Shown in pieces: positions 38,266 through 46,796 of a stretch of DNA of 64,000 nucleotides. The position numbers and the translations under genes were made by a program. This DNA is from Colwellia sp. C1TZA3. GTDB taxonomy: Bacteria; Pseudomonadota; Gammaproteobacteria; Enterobacterales; Alteromonadaceae. The notes below the pieces were generated by a model that was not told the origin of the DNA, ran no database searches, and saw only the letters and a list, made by a program, of their open reading frames with translations. The stretch is from NCBI RefSeq assembly GCF_007954265.1, contig NZ_VOLS01000020.1:1-64000 (forward strand), written 5' to 3'. The number at the start of each line of letters is the position of its first letter. The stretch's first letter is position 1.

Positions 38266-39289
38266 TAGTGTTAAAGCTAGAATTTTAGTGGTGGATGATG
38301 AACCTAATAATTTACAGGTTATCAACCAAGTTTTAGGCGAAGAACACCAATTGTTGTTTGCCAAAAATGGTAAAAATGCCATTAAAATTGCTATGCAACA
38401 GCAACCAAATTTAATTTTGCTTGACATCATGATGCCAGAAATGGACGGATTTGAGGTTTGTAAACAGTTAAAAAGCTCTGAAGTCACGGCTCATATCCCG
38501 ATAATCTTCGTTACCGCAATGTCCGAAAATGAGGACGAATGTAAAGGCTTTGAAGTAGGTGGCGTCGATTATATTACTAAACCTATCTGCCCAGCCATTG
38601 TGCGTGTCAGAGTAAAAACGCATTTAACTTTGGTGGGTATTAATGAGCTTAAAGAAACTAGAATGCATATTATTCAACGGCTAGGACGAGCCGCTGAATA
38701 TAAAGACAATGAAACCGGGTTTCATGTACTGCGCATGAGTCATTACTCAAAGCTAATTGCAAAGGCCTCGGGTTTAGATGAGTGTAGCCAAGAGAGTATA
38801 CTGGGTGCTGCTGCCATGCATGATATCGGTAAAATTGGCATACCTGATCGTGTTTTATTGAAACCGGGTAAATTAGATGCTGATGAATGGGCAATCATGA
38901 AAAGCCATACCAGTATTGGCGCCGATATCATAGGTGAGCATGACTCTGCATTGCTAAAAATGGCGCGTAGCGTTGCCTTAAGCCATCATGAAAAATGGGA
39001 CGGCTCAGGTTATCCTAATGGCTTACAAGGCAAAGAAATTCCTTTGGCTGGGCGTATAGTTGCTATTGCTGATGTCTTTGATGCGTTGATGTCTGTGCGG
39101 CCCTATAAAAAAGCTTGGCCTCTAGCAGAAGCAGTTGCTTATATGAATGCAGCAGCGGGTAGTCATTTTGATCCTGAACTTATTAAAGCATTTAACAAAG
39201 TTTTGCCTGAGATATTAGCCATCAAAGAGAAGTGGGCAGAGTCAGAAGATATTCCACCTTTTGTGCCCGAGCCAGCACACGTAGGATAA
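38252..39289 (+). CDS. Response regulator with HD-GYP c-di-GMP phosphodiesterase domain
   Basis: Residues ~8-125 are a receiver (VVDDEPNNLQV, phospho-Asp in LLDIMMPEMDG ~57, Lys in ITKP). Residues ~145-330 are an HD-GYP domain with HDIGKIGIPD near 190, HHEKWDGSGYP and IVAIADVFDALMSVRPYK. All metal and GYP residues are present, so it should be catalytically competent for c-di-GMP breakdown. It overlaps the kinase gene by 14 bp and is the natural phosphorelay output of that kinase. Confidence 0.93.
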   Translation: MKSVDSVKARILVVDDEPNNLQVINQVLGEEHQLLFAKNGKNAIKIAMQQQPNLILLDIMMPEMDGFEVCKQLKSSEVTAHIPIIFVTAMSENEDECKGFEVGGVDYITKPICPAIVRVRVKTHLTLVGINELKETRMHIIQRLGRAAEYKDNETGFHVLRMSHYSKLIAKASGLDECSQESILGAAAMHDIGKIGIPDRVLLKPGKLDADEWAIMKSHTSIGADIIGEHDSALLKMARSVALSHHEKWDGSGYPNGLQGKEIPLAGRIVAIADVFDALMSVRPYKKAWPLAEAVAYMNAAAGSHFDPELIKAFNKVLPEILAIKEKWAESEDIPPFVPEPAHVG

Positions 39290-39589
39290 TATAAATATTT
39301 AATAAAGTAGCTGCCAAACCACTGGATTTATAGCCGTTAAAATAGCCATACAGCTTTTAGGCTATTGGTTCAGTAAAAATTGTCCAGTAGGTATAGGTAT
39401 TGTTTAGAAAAAATTTAACTTAACCCAAATCACTGAGCAATTAAATTTTAAATTGCTCTCGCGTTTTGCTAGAGCACTTAAGTAATGGACCGGTGTTATT
39501 CCTGCAGATTATCAATAAATAATCTAAAAGATGACACCTTTATAAAAGGATAAAGTAGTTATGATTTTATTAACCACAGTAGTACACAC
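39290..39589. other. Intergenic region carrying an AraC gene scrap
   Basis: This 300-bp gap between the HD-GYP and GGDEF genes is mostly non-coding. The only recognisable content is the AraC remnant at about 39410-39518. Confidence 0.6.
39410..39518 (+). pseudogene. C-terminal remnant of an AraC-family regulator gene
   Basis: From 39447 the plus strand reads FKLLSRFARALK-stop-WTGVIPADYQ-stop, matching the end of the intact AraC protein at 31408-32445 (FKSPSSFSRSFKQWTGVSPSNYQ in two parts). The Gln codon CAA is now TAA at 39483. The preceding ~35 bp (AACTTAACCCAAATCACTG) also aligns with the intact gene (ACCTTAACCCAAATTAG) but out of frame, and the similarity continues past the stop (TATCAATAAATAATCTAAAA in both). 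Nothing upstream of ~39400 remains. This is a decayed duplicate. Confidence 0.8.
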
Positions 39590-40474
39590 TTGTTTAATTT
39601 AAGTAATCGAGTAAACAAACCGATTGCATGGTCTAGCAGTATTTTGGATGTTATGCCTATCCCAGCCGCCATATTTGATAACGATGGTAAGCTACTTTAT
39701 GTCAATATAAAATTTTCTCAGTGGTTTACGCTTACTGCAGTTGAACTTGAGAGCCTTGACCTGACCTTTAATATTATTAATGAGTTAATGTCTGATGAGC
39801 TGCAAATAATATTGGCAGACGTGATGATGAATAATGACAGTAGTTACATCAGAGAAATAGACATTAGAACTAAAATTAATGACCATAAAGCCTGCAAAAC
39901 TTCTTTTGCCAGCATGTGTTGCGATGATAAAAGTAATGGCGTGATCCTGTTTTTTGAGGATAAAAAGCCTGATATTGAAAATATAACACTTTATAAGCAG
40001 CAGGCTCAATCAGATCATCTCACCGAGACACTTAATCGTTTTGGCTTTTACGAAACGTTCAATCGATTGGCTGATCAAAGTATCAATCATAATTTTCTTT
40101 ATGCTGTAATGATTGCCGATATAGATAAATTGAAATTATTCAACGATATTAAAGGTCATCAATATGGCGACTTGGTGATAAAAAACACCGCGAAAGGCCT
40201 GCTAAAAGAATTGAGAACAGAAGATATTTTGGCGCGATGGGGCGGAGATGAATTTATTATTGTACTCACTAATATATCTTCTGAAAGACATGTGAAAAAA
40301 TTGTCTCAACGACTGGCGGCGAGTGTAGAAAAATATAATATAAGCCAAAATACACCTACTTCAATTTCTTATGGTTTCGCTGTTTCGAAAAAGCACGGTG
40401 AAACATTAGATGATTTGATTGGTTTCGCTGATAAAATGATGTATCAGCAAAAGAAACTTAAACAATACGGATAA
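39590..40474 (+). CDS. PAS-GGDEF diguanylate cyclase
   Basis: The N-terminal ~120 residues form a PAS-like domain (ILDVMPIPAAIFDNDGKLLYVN). The GGDEF domain follows, with DHLTETLNRFGFYE, ADIDKLKLFNDIKGHQYGD and the intact active site WGGDEF near residue 215. An RxxD inhibitory site (RTED) lies exactly five residues before it. The protein should make c-di-GMP and be product-inhibited. The frame opens only with a TTG at 39590 without a ribosome-binding site; the first ATG (39653) falls inside the PAS domain. No membrane helix. Confidence 0.82.
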   Translation: MFNLSNRVNKPIAWSSSILDVMPIPAAIFDNDGKLLYVNIKFSQWFTLTAVELESLDLTFNIINELMSDELQIILADVMMNNDSSYIREIDIRTKINDHKACKTSFASMCCDDKSNGVILFFEDKKPDIENITLYKQQAQSDHLTETLNRFGFYETFNRLADQSINHNFLYAVMIADIDKLKLFNDIKGHQYGDLVIKNTAKGLLKELRTEDILARWGGDEFIIVLTNISSERHVKKLSQRLAASVEKYNISQNTPTSISYGFAVSKKHGETLDDLIGFADKMMYQQKKLKQYG

Positions 40475-40938
40475 GTTGTTGCTATAAGCACTATGTTATT
40501 GTCGCTATATCGTGATAAACAGCGACAATACCAGTGAGTAAAGGGCTTCTAGTGTCAGTTACCCTTGAAGATACAGGATATTAAAATAGTGGACATTAAG
40601 TGCCAGTAATGAACGTCGCTCTTGCCAAAAAATTTAGCCTGTAAAATCACCTACTAATAACATATTTTAGCGAAACAACAGTGATAAGATCTTCAATGAT
40701 GCCAATGGCAGTATTGAAAAGCCTCCGATAGTGAAACAGGCTATATCATCCGCTAAGCTTACTCTCCAGACTGTAGACCCTACATACCGGATCTACAGTC
40801 TGTGCATCTCTGATAACACTCATTAAAAAAATGATAAAATTTGATATTAGCTTTGGCCAAGCTAGGTTAATTAGTTGTTCAATTAATCGGTTCATCGGTT
40901 AACACCTAGACAACTTAAGCTAATAGAGCTACCCCCTT

Positions 40939-41100
40939 ATACCCATTTCATTAATTAAGTGATCACCTTTTTCATGAGGAAAAATGGATAAATACAAGGC
41001 ATAAAATTTAGTCAGTAGTTATTCACCTTATAAATTTTATAACGCTGTAGTGATTCATTTTAACCATTAAAAATGAGCAGGTAATTAATCAACTTGGTAT
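40939..41100 (-). repeat. Family-B MITE-like element (162 bp, reverse orientation)
   Basis: Its reverse complement begins ATACCAAGTTGATTAATTAC, then CTGCTCATTTTTAATGGTTA, ATGCCTTGTATTTATCC, TTTTTCCTCATG and ends TTAATTAATGAAATGGGTAT. This is the same order of blocks as 32796-32955. It directly abuts two family-A copies, with one T between elements. Confidence 0.7.
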
Positions 41101-41101
41101 T

Positions 41102-41260
41102 ATACCAGTTCCATTAAGTTTGTGATCTTGTTGTGCGCAGGTAAAATAATTCAAGGTAAGGCGCTCGATTGAGCAATAGCTGGCTATTTGGATTGAGAGC
41201 AACACAGCCTTGAGCTATTTTAACTAGTACAAGTGAGCAATAACTTAATGGGATTGGTAT
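41102..41260 (-). repeat. Family-A MITE-like element (159 bp, reverse orientation)
   Basis: It begins ATACCAGTTCCATTAAGTTT and ends AACTTAATGGGATTGGTAT, the reverse complement of the copy at 61-219, with the same 159-bp length. A single T separates it from the next copy. Confidence 0.85.
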
Positions 41261-41261
41261 T

Positions 41262-41429
41262 ATACCAGTGCCATTAAGTTTGTGATCTTGTTGTGCGCAG
41301 GTAAAATAATTCAAGGTAGGGCGCTCGATTGAGCAATAGCTGGCTATTCTGGCTATTGGACTTGAGAGCAACACAGCCTTGAGCTATTTTAACTAGTACA
41401 AGTGAGCAATAACTTAATGGGATTGGTAT
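41262..41429 (-). repeat. Family-A MITE-like element (168 bp, reverse orientation)
   Basis: This second tandem copy carries a small duplication at the centre (TGGCTATTCTGGCTATTGG), which accounts for the extra length. The ends are ATACCAGTGCCATTAAG and TTAATGGGATTGGTAT. Its right edge is 71 bp from the end of the pseudouridine synthase gene. Confidence 0.85.
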
Positions 41430-41500
41430 TACTTCACTCTTATTGGCTTGTACTTTTATTAAGGATAAATCAAACGCTGCATTTTATGCTCAATTGATCA

Positions 41501-43192
41501 CTAAAAGTCTGCAGCAACTTCAAACGTTAATCGGCTATGGTTGATCGGATGACAGAATGACAAATACTCGGCATGTAAATGTAAGCGATTTGCTTTTAAA
41601 CCGTAATGGTCATCACCAACAATCGCCATATTCAAGCCCATTTTATGGGCACAATGCACTCTTAGTTGATGCGTTCGCCCAGTTTTAGGGAACAAATGCA
41701 CTCGTGTGGTGTTATTTTTGCGTTCAAGTACTTGCCAAGTAGTTAGTGCGTGTTTGCCATGTTGATAACACACCATTTGTCGTGGTTTATCATCAAAATC
41801 TAAGGTCAGTGGTAAGTCAATGCTGCCGCTGTCTTTAACAAGGTTACCATTAACCAAAGCCACATAGCGTTTTTCTATAGTGCGTTCAATAAACTGTTTT
41901 TGCAGCGCTTGATGCGCCCTTTTATTGAGGGCAATAATTAATAATCCTGAGGTCGACATATCTAAACGATGGACAATAATTGGCCCAGAGGCCTGTGGAA
42001 ATTGGCTTTTAATACGTGAGTAAACCGAGTCTGTAATATTTTTACCCGGCACCGACAAAAACTCGGCCGGCTTATTAACCACCAACATATCGCTATCTTG
42101 ATAAACAATCGCTAGATCTTTACCCAGTGCAGGATTGATCAACAGCGGATTATCATCAACCTGTAGACCTTGCAGCATATGGGTCAAAATGGGCTGACAT
42201 TTACTGTAGCAAGACGGATAATAATTTTTGTGTTGTCTAATAGCAGATTTTGGCGCCGCGCCCCACCAAAACTCAGCCATAGCCAATGGCTTTAAGTTAT
42301 GTTGATAAGCATATTGTAATAACTTAGGTGCAGCACAATCGCCCGCACCTGCCGGTGGTGTATGATCAGGTAGCTCAGCAAAAATGGCATTTAAGTCTTT
42401 AGCCTCACCCTTAGCATTGAGAAATTGGTACTGAGCAAAAAGTTTTTTCTGTAAATTTTTAGAACGTGATTTTCTCAGCTTTTTTAACTTGGCAATTGCA
42501 CTGGTAATTGTATCGACTGCTTGCTGCAATAACTCGAGTTGCTCTTGCCAAGATTTTTTCAGCGCTTGCAGTTGCTTTTTTTCTTGAATGCTTTGCCCGG
42601 CTAACCTTGCTTTTAACTGTTCAAAGTCGTTATCCGCTAATCGTTCAATAGCTTCGCTGCGTTGTTGTTTTCTTTGCTGACGACTTGCCACCATTAAACT
42701 TTGCTGTGCTAATAATTGTTGCTGATAACTTACGGTGGCGGCACTGAGCTGATGATTAGTAACCCTAAGCTCTTGGCTATGCTCTAACTGCTCAATTTCG
42801 GCATTAATATTATTAATAATGTGATTTTCTGCCAAAAAGGCTGCGTCTTGCAATTGCATATTAGAAACTGCTGGTACAAAATTAATATCAGCCGTGTCGT
42901 CTTCAGTTTGTCCAGAATAAGCACTTAAAAAGCCTAACTCTTGTTGGCTGTTTTGCACGACCAACACGCCAAACATTTTGCCAGCGTTGACTTCTTTTGA
43001 CTCAACTGACTTATTTAATACTGTTTCCTCCAGCCATTGTGGCAGTGCGGCAAGCTGTTGCTGTAACTGCTCAACGGCTGTAACCGCTAAAGGGTGTGGT
43101 TGATAATAAAATGGGAAAGTAAACTTTGCTGGCAGCGTAGTAGAGTCAACAGCTTGGGGGAATAACGTAAAACAAGGAGCAAGATTTTTCAT
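41501..43192 (-). CDS. RluA-family pseudouridine synthase with long N-terminal extension
   Basis: The C-terminal ~220 residues are a pseudouridine synthase: LVVNKPAEFLSVPGK, the catalytic Asp motif HRLDMSTSGLLI near residue 405, ALTTWQVLER, TGRTHQLRVH and HLHAEYL. The N-terminal ~330 residues include a basic, Gln-rich predicted coiled coil (~130-270), not found in RluA (219 residues) but seen in the larger RluA-like proteins of marine gammaproteobacteria. The target RNA position (tRNA or 23S) cannot be told. It is transcribed alone. Confidence 0.88.
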   Translation of the reverse strand: MKNLAPCFTLFPQAVDSTTLPAKFTFPFYYQPHPLAVTAVEQLQQQLAALPQWLEETVLNKSVESKEVNAGKMFGVLVVQNSQQELGFLSAYSGQTEDDTADINFVPAVSNMQLQDAAFLAENHIINNINAEIEQLEHSQELRVTNHQLSAATVSYQQQLLAQQSLMVASRQQRKQQRSEAIERLADNDFEQLKARLAGQSIQEKKQLQALKKSWQEQLELLQQAVDTITSAIAKLKKLRKSRSKNLQKKLFAQYQFLNAKGEAKDLNAIFAELPDHTPPAGAGDCAAPKLLQYAYQHNLKPLAMAEFWWGAAPKSAIRQHKNYYPSCYSKCQPILTHMLQGLQVDDNPLLINPALGKDLAIVYQDSDMLVVNKPAEFLSVPGKNITDSVYSRIKSQFPQASGPIIVHRLDMSTSGLLIIALNKRAHQALQKQFIERTIEKRYVALVNGNLVKDSGSIDLPLTLDFDDKPRQMVCYQHGKHALTTWQVLERKNNTTRVHLFPKTGRTHQLRVHCAHKMGLNMAIVGDDHYGLKANRLHLHAEYLSFCHPINHSRLTFEVAADF

Positions 43193-43889
43193 GGCGATGT
43201 ACTGATAAAATGTTCAATGAGGCAGTTAATCGAGATAATAACATAATCAGCGTTACCTCACTAAATAACCCGAGCAACCTAGTGGTGATAAATTAATCTT
43301 AAATACTATCCAGCGCATACCTAAGCTGATATTCCAAAGCTTGGCCAGCATTTATAACGATAAATTTTTTCAAGTGGCTGCCAACGCTGTCATAAAAAAT
43401 CAGCCTCTGGTAAAAATATGGTGAGCAAAAAAACAAACGCCCTGCTTTATCTACTGTCGCAGCAATTAGCTTGCAAGTCACTTTAAACAAAAATGCGATA
43501 GCTATTGCCATTACACACAGAAAATTGTTTTGATGATCCTTATTGTTTGACGGTTTATTGTTTGCCTTGTTAGGGCAAGATTATCAGCGTATAAAAAACA
43601 GACAGTCACATTTTGTGTGGCATAAACCTTTGCAATTTAGCCCAATAAAGCGCGAGTATTCTTATACTTTTGGGGATTTTAGTTGATAATTGACTTTAAA
43701 CTATTCTCATGTCCCCCCTGTTTGCCTTGTCTATAAGTTACCTGCAGCGCTAATACTGTGCTGACTTGTGCCACTATAACTTAGGCAATAGCTCAGCTGT
43801 AAATGGGCTCTAACTGATTGCTGACAGCTTAGTACGAGCCATATTTTATAAATATTACCCTGACGAATAGTCAGCGTTATTCGCTACTG
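43193..43889. other. Intergenic region without a supported gene
   Basis: A 70-codon minus-strand frame (43299-43511) has a hydrophobic start but no ribosome-binding site and no recognisable family. No repeat family seen elsewhere in the window occurs here. Confidence 0.4.
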
Positions 43890-44174
43890 TTATTTAATTT
43901 TTGCCACACCTGCCACTTCGATCACCGTTTTTGCCTCTGCTCGCTCAATAACTTTTACGATGGTGGTTTGGACCGTTTCGTCTTTTCTAATATTACCGGT
44001 GCTAGAAAAACGTTCTTCTTGGGCATCAGCACCGGCTTCTAACATAAAACTCACCACCACTTGTGTCGCGCAATCTTCCACTTCACCAAAGTAAGCCAAG
44101 GTAATTTGAGGATAGCCCTGAAAACCCGCTTTAACTTTTTTTGCTATACGTTTTGTTGATTTATCTAAATTCAT
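43890..44174 (-). CDS. Small hypothetical protein, 94 residues
   Basis: The frame starts with ATG behind GGAT (seven bases) and encodes a soluble, mixed alpha/beta-looking protein: a basic N-terminus (DKSTKRIAKKVKAGFQGYP), then QITLAYFGEVEDCATQVVVS and alternating hydrophobic patterns to the end (TTIVKVIERAEAKTVIEVAG). I do not recognise a named family; codon use and amino acid composition look like a real gene. It stands alone between two long intergenic regions. Confidence 0.6.
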   Translation of the reverse strand: MNLDKSTKRIAKKVKAGFQGYPQITLAYFGEVEDCATQVVVSFMLEAGADAQEERFSSTGNIRKDETVQTTIVKVIERAEAKTVIEVAGVAKIK

Positions 44175-44881
44175 AATATCTATCCAAAAGAAATTTAACC
44201 CAATTAATGGGCTAATGATGTTTACTAAAGTATGCAGCGAAATAAAAATCAGCTAATAATTAGCCGACTCGCTTAAGTTATTTGCTAGTTTGCATTACTT
44301 TTCAGTTATTGACTAATAGAGTTTGTAATATTGTTAGTTAAGCTGGGTAGTCGATTAATGCTGGTCACAAATTTAAATTTAAGCCAATAGTTTTTTCTCT
44401 GTCTTATTCAGTACATTTTTAAGCCACTCTTTTAAAGCCGCTTACTGGTAAGTAAAACGTAGCGAATAAAATGGTCGTCAAGAGACTTAAAGATAGAGTC
44501 TATTGTCGACTAATAGTTAAGCAAATGCTGACTAAAATGGCTAAAACATTCATCAGTTAACGCAGCACTAGCACAGCTTAAAATTAGCCTAAATTGTTGG
44601 CGGCTAATATTGAGTCAAACGTGCATTTGCTCTTTAAAATAGATAGAAATTGGATATCTGATACTTAGAAGTTTTATAAATATTCTCTGATTATACTGTT
44701 AAATCGCACGCACATAATAAAAGCATTAATAATAGCTTTATACAGAAAAAAAGTTATATACTTAAAGATAAAAAATTAAATTCTTGTTAGTTTTTAAATC
44801 ATTAAACTTATGACGTTATTAATTTTAGCGCGACAAAATATGAAAAACTTCACCTCATAATTCTTATAAAGTTGATATTAT
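44175..44881. other. Intergenic region, nothing recognised
   Basis: This 707-bp AT-rich stretch separates the divergent 94-residue gene and the membrane GGDEF gene. No gene, repeat copy or clear hairpin with a T-run was seen; promoters for both flanking genes must lie here. Confidence 0.4.
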
Positions 44882-45991
44882 ATGAATACAACCCTTCACC
44901 ATAAGCATATTAATAATCGAGAGAAGTTCTCACATTTTTTGATGTCACAATGCTTAAGTGTCAGGCGTGGAGCTTTAATGGTTGGCTTACTCTTGTATAT
45001 TGCATTTGCCGTTATGGACGTCATTAAATTCCCCAGTGAAGTCTACACGCTAACACTAACCGCCCGGCTGACCTTGGTGATTCTGCCCTTATTGTATTTA
45101 AATTTTGTATATTGGTATAAGCCACCGTTATCGATACGCTCAGACGTATTTTTACTGTTGTTTATCTATTTAGGCGCAGGCTTAAATCATACGATAGTCT
45201 ATTACGTTTCTCAATTGCATGGTTTTGAATTCTCTCAGCTCGGTTTAGTACTTCTTATTATGTTTGGCTGTTTACTTATGGTACTGCCGATTAAACCTTC
45301 AGGCATAGTGACTGTGCTTATTCTTTCCATATTTACAGCGGTAAATATTTATATAAATCATCCATTAGCTGACTTAATATTTGTACTTGTTATCTTGGGT
45401 TTTGTTACGGGTATTTGTCTTACAGTTAATCGGATAGGTCAAAAAAGACTTTATCAAAATTATATATTAATCAATAGGCTTTATAACGAGTCGATCACAG
45501 ACGGGTTAACAAAATTAAACAACAGAAGAGCCTTTCAAGAGCAAGTGGTAAGATTAAACGCGATTGCCGTTCGTGAAAAAGCAACGCTGGGCCTTATTTT
45601 TGTTGATGCGGATTATTTTAAAATAATTAATGACTCTTTTGGGCATGGCATGGGTGATGAGGTATTAAAAAAATTAGCTGAGGTTATAGAGGCGAAATGC
45701 CGCCGCACTGAAGACATTGGCTTTCGTATAGGGGGAGATGAATTTGCACTAATTCTCTATGGCGTAAATAAAGAAAAACTGACAGAAACCTGTTTAGAAA
45801 TAGTCGAAGATGTTGCAAATTTCAATTTAAATAATAATGGCCAGATTATTAAAACCTCGGTCTCTGTCGGAGCCACTCTAAAATTTGCTAATACTAAAAT
45901 CACTAGCGAAAACTTAGTTAAAACAGCAGACAAATATTTATATCAAGCAAAGAGAAACGGCAGAAATCAGCACTATTTAAAGGCTATTTAA
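44882..45991 (+). CDS. Membrane-bound GGDEF diguanylate cyclase
   Basis: The first ~195 residues hold about six hydrophobic helices (for example LMVGLLLYIAFAVMDV, LVLLIMFGCLLMVLPI and FVLVILGFVTGICLTV), a MASE-like membrane sensor with short loops. The GGDEF domain follows: DGLTKLNNRRAFQE, FVDADYFKIINDSFGH and an intact IGGDEF near residue 290. An RTED inhibitory site lies five residues before it. Both substrate and feedback sites are therefore intact. It is monocistronic. Confidence 0.9.
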   Translation: MNTTLHHKHINNREKFSHFLMSQCLSVRRGALMVGLLLYIAFAVMDVIKFPSEVYTLTLTARLTLVILPLLYLNFVYWYKPPLSIRSDVFLLLFIYLGAGLNHTIVYYVSQLHGFEFSQLGLVLLIMFGCLLMVLPIKPSGIVTVLILSIFTAVNIYINHPLADLIFVLVILGFVTGICLTVNRIGQKRLYQNYILINRLYNESITDGLTKLNNRRAFQEQVVRLNAIAVREKATLGLIFVDADYFKIINDSFGHGMGDEVLKKLAEVIEAKCRRTEDIGFRIGGDEFALILYGVNKEKLTETCLEIVEDVANFNLNNNGQIIKTSVSVGATLKFANTKITSENLVKTADKYLYQAKRNGRNQHYLKAI

Positions 45992-46251
45992 AACGGCTTA
46001 ATAGTCGCTTTTTATTTTTTAAGCTTACACTTAAAACTTTTAAGCTTAATCAAAAAATTGCAGCCACTAGACAAAAGAAATTGATTGCTCTTTAACCTAA
46101 AATAAAGTCACTATTAAACCCTGATACCATCATTGAACCAAACTTAGGCTATGCTTATGTCAAAGTTAAGCTAGACTTAGGCCAGAGCTAGGTCAGAATT
46201 AGGTAATAATTAGGTAATAATTAGGTAAGAATTAGGTAATAATTTTCTTTA
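45992..46251. repeat. Intergenic region with short AT-rich tandem repeat
   Basis: At 46196-46245 an 11-12-bp unit (TTAGGTAATAA, with one TTAGGTAAGAA variant) is repeated about four to five times directly behind the stop of the TIGR03643-type gene. The preceding AGGCCAGAGCTAGGTCAGAA looks like degenerate copies. Replication slippage is the likely origin. Confidence 0.6.
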
Positions 46252-46503
46252 TCAACGCTGCTTATATTGTGTCGGGCAGTAACCTCTTGTTACATCATCA
46301 CTTCGAAGTTGCAGATGTTTTGTCGCTCGACCACCCACTCTTTTACGCCATAATCTAAAGCTTTTTGGCTTTAAGTGACTACGCATAAATTTTATCACTT
46401 CGGGCTCTCGTAAATTAAACTGATGTTCTATCGCTTCAAAGGGAGTTCGATCTTCCCAAGCCATTTCTATAATTCTTGATTCTTCGTCCATCAAAAATGC
46501 CAT
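46252..46503 (-). CDS. TIGR03643 family protein
   Basis: The 83-residue protein has the full family pattern: SRIIEMAWEDRTPFEAIEHQ, then EPEVIKFMRSHLKPKSFRLW and RKRVGGRATKH. The frame opens at TTG 46527, but ATG 46503 has AGGA eight bases upstream. Function is unknown; as I recall, this family often accompanies photolyase/cryptochrome genes, and here it is about 1 kb downstream of a photolyase on the same strand, separated by a repeat array. Confidence 0.8.
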   Translation of the reverse strand: MAFLMDEESRIIEMAWEDRTPFEAIEHQFNLREPEVIKFMRSHLKPKSFRLWRKRVGGRATKHLQLRSDDVTRGYCPTQYKQR

Positions 46504-46796
46504 AAAAGCTATCCTAATATTGCTCAATAAGTTTTCTAGCTATACGAATAACAGATAAGAAAAGACCAATTACCCATAATTTATTTTGCCTATTTTAAGT
46601 TGGAATAAAACCCAAGCGATACTGCTTGCAACTATTTTTGCATTCACGGGTATAAGTTCACTGATATAAACTTAAGTAAATTTATAACTCTAGTGTTAGC
46701 CGTTGCTTTTAATATTAAAATGAATCAATGTTATAACTGATAAATAATCAAAACATAGAGTAAAAATAACCATTAATCGCCCGCTGCACGCTTGAC

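Larger units (their letters stand above)
40475..41500. other. Gene-free region dominated by three MITE-like elements
   Basis: From 40475 to 40938 no gene is seen, only two inverted repeats: ATTGTCGCT/AGCGACAAT (40498-40529) and CAGACTGTAGA/TCTACAGTCTG (40767-40802). Neither has a T-run. From 40939 to 41429 one family-B and two family-A elements lie side by side, separated by single bases. Confidence 0.65.

Noticed and set aside
40498-40529. Hairpin ATTGTCGCT/AGCGACAAT after the GGDEF gene as a terminator
   Set aside because: The stem is good, but no T-run follows on either strand.
40767-40802. 11-bp stem CAGACTGTAGA/TCTACAGTCTG as a terminator or attachment site
   Set aside because: No T-run and no integrase or second copy to support either role; left as an unexplained inverted repeat.
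43299-43511. 70-codon minus-strand frame
   Set aside because: No ribosome-binding site, no recognisable family, composition like the surrounding non-coding DNA.
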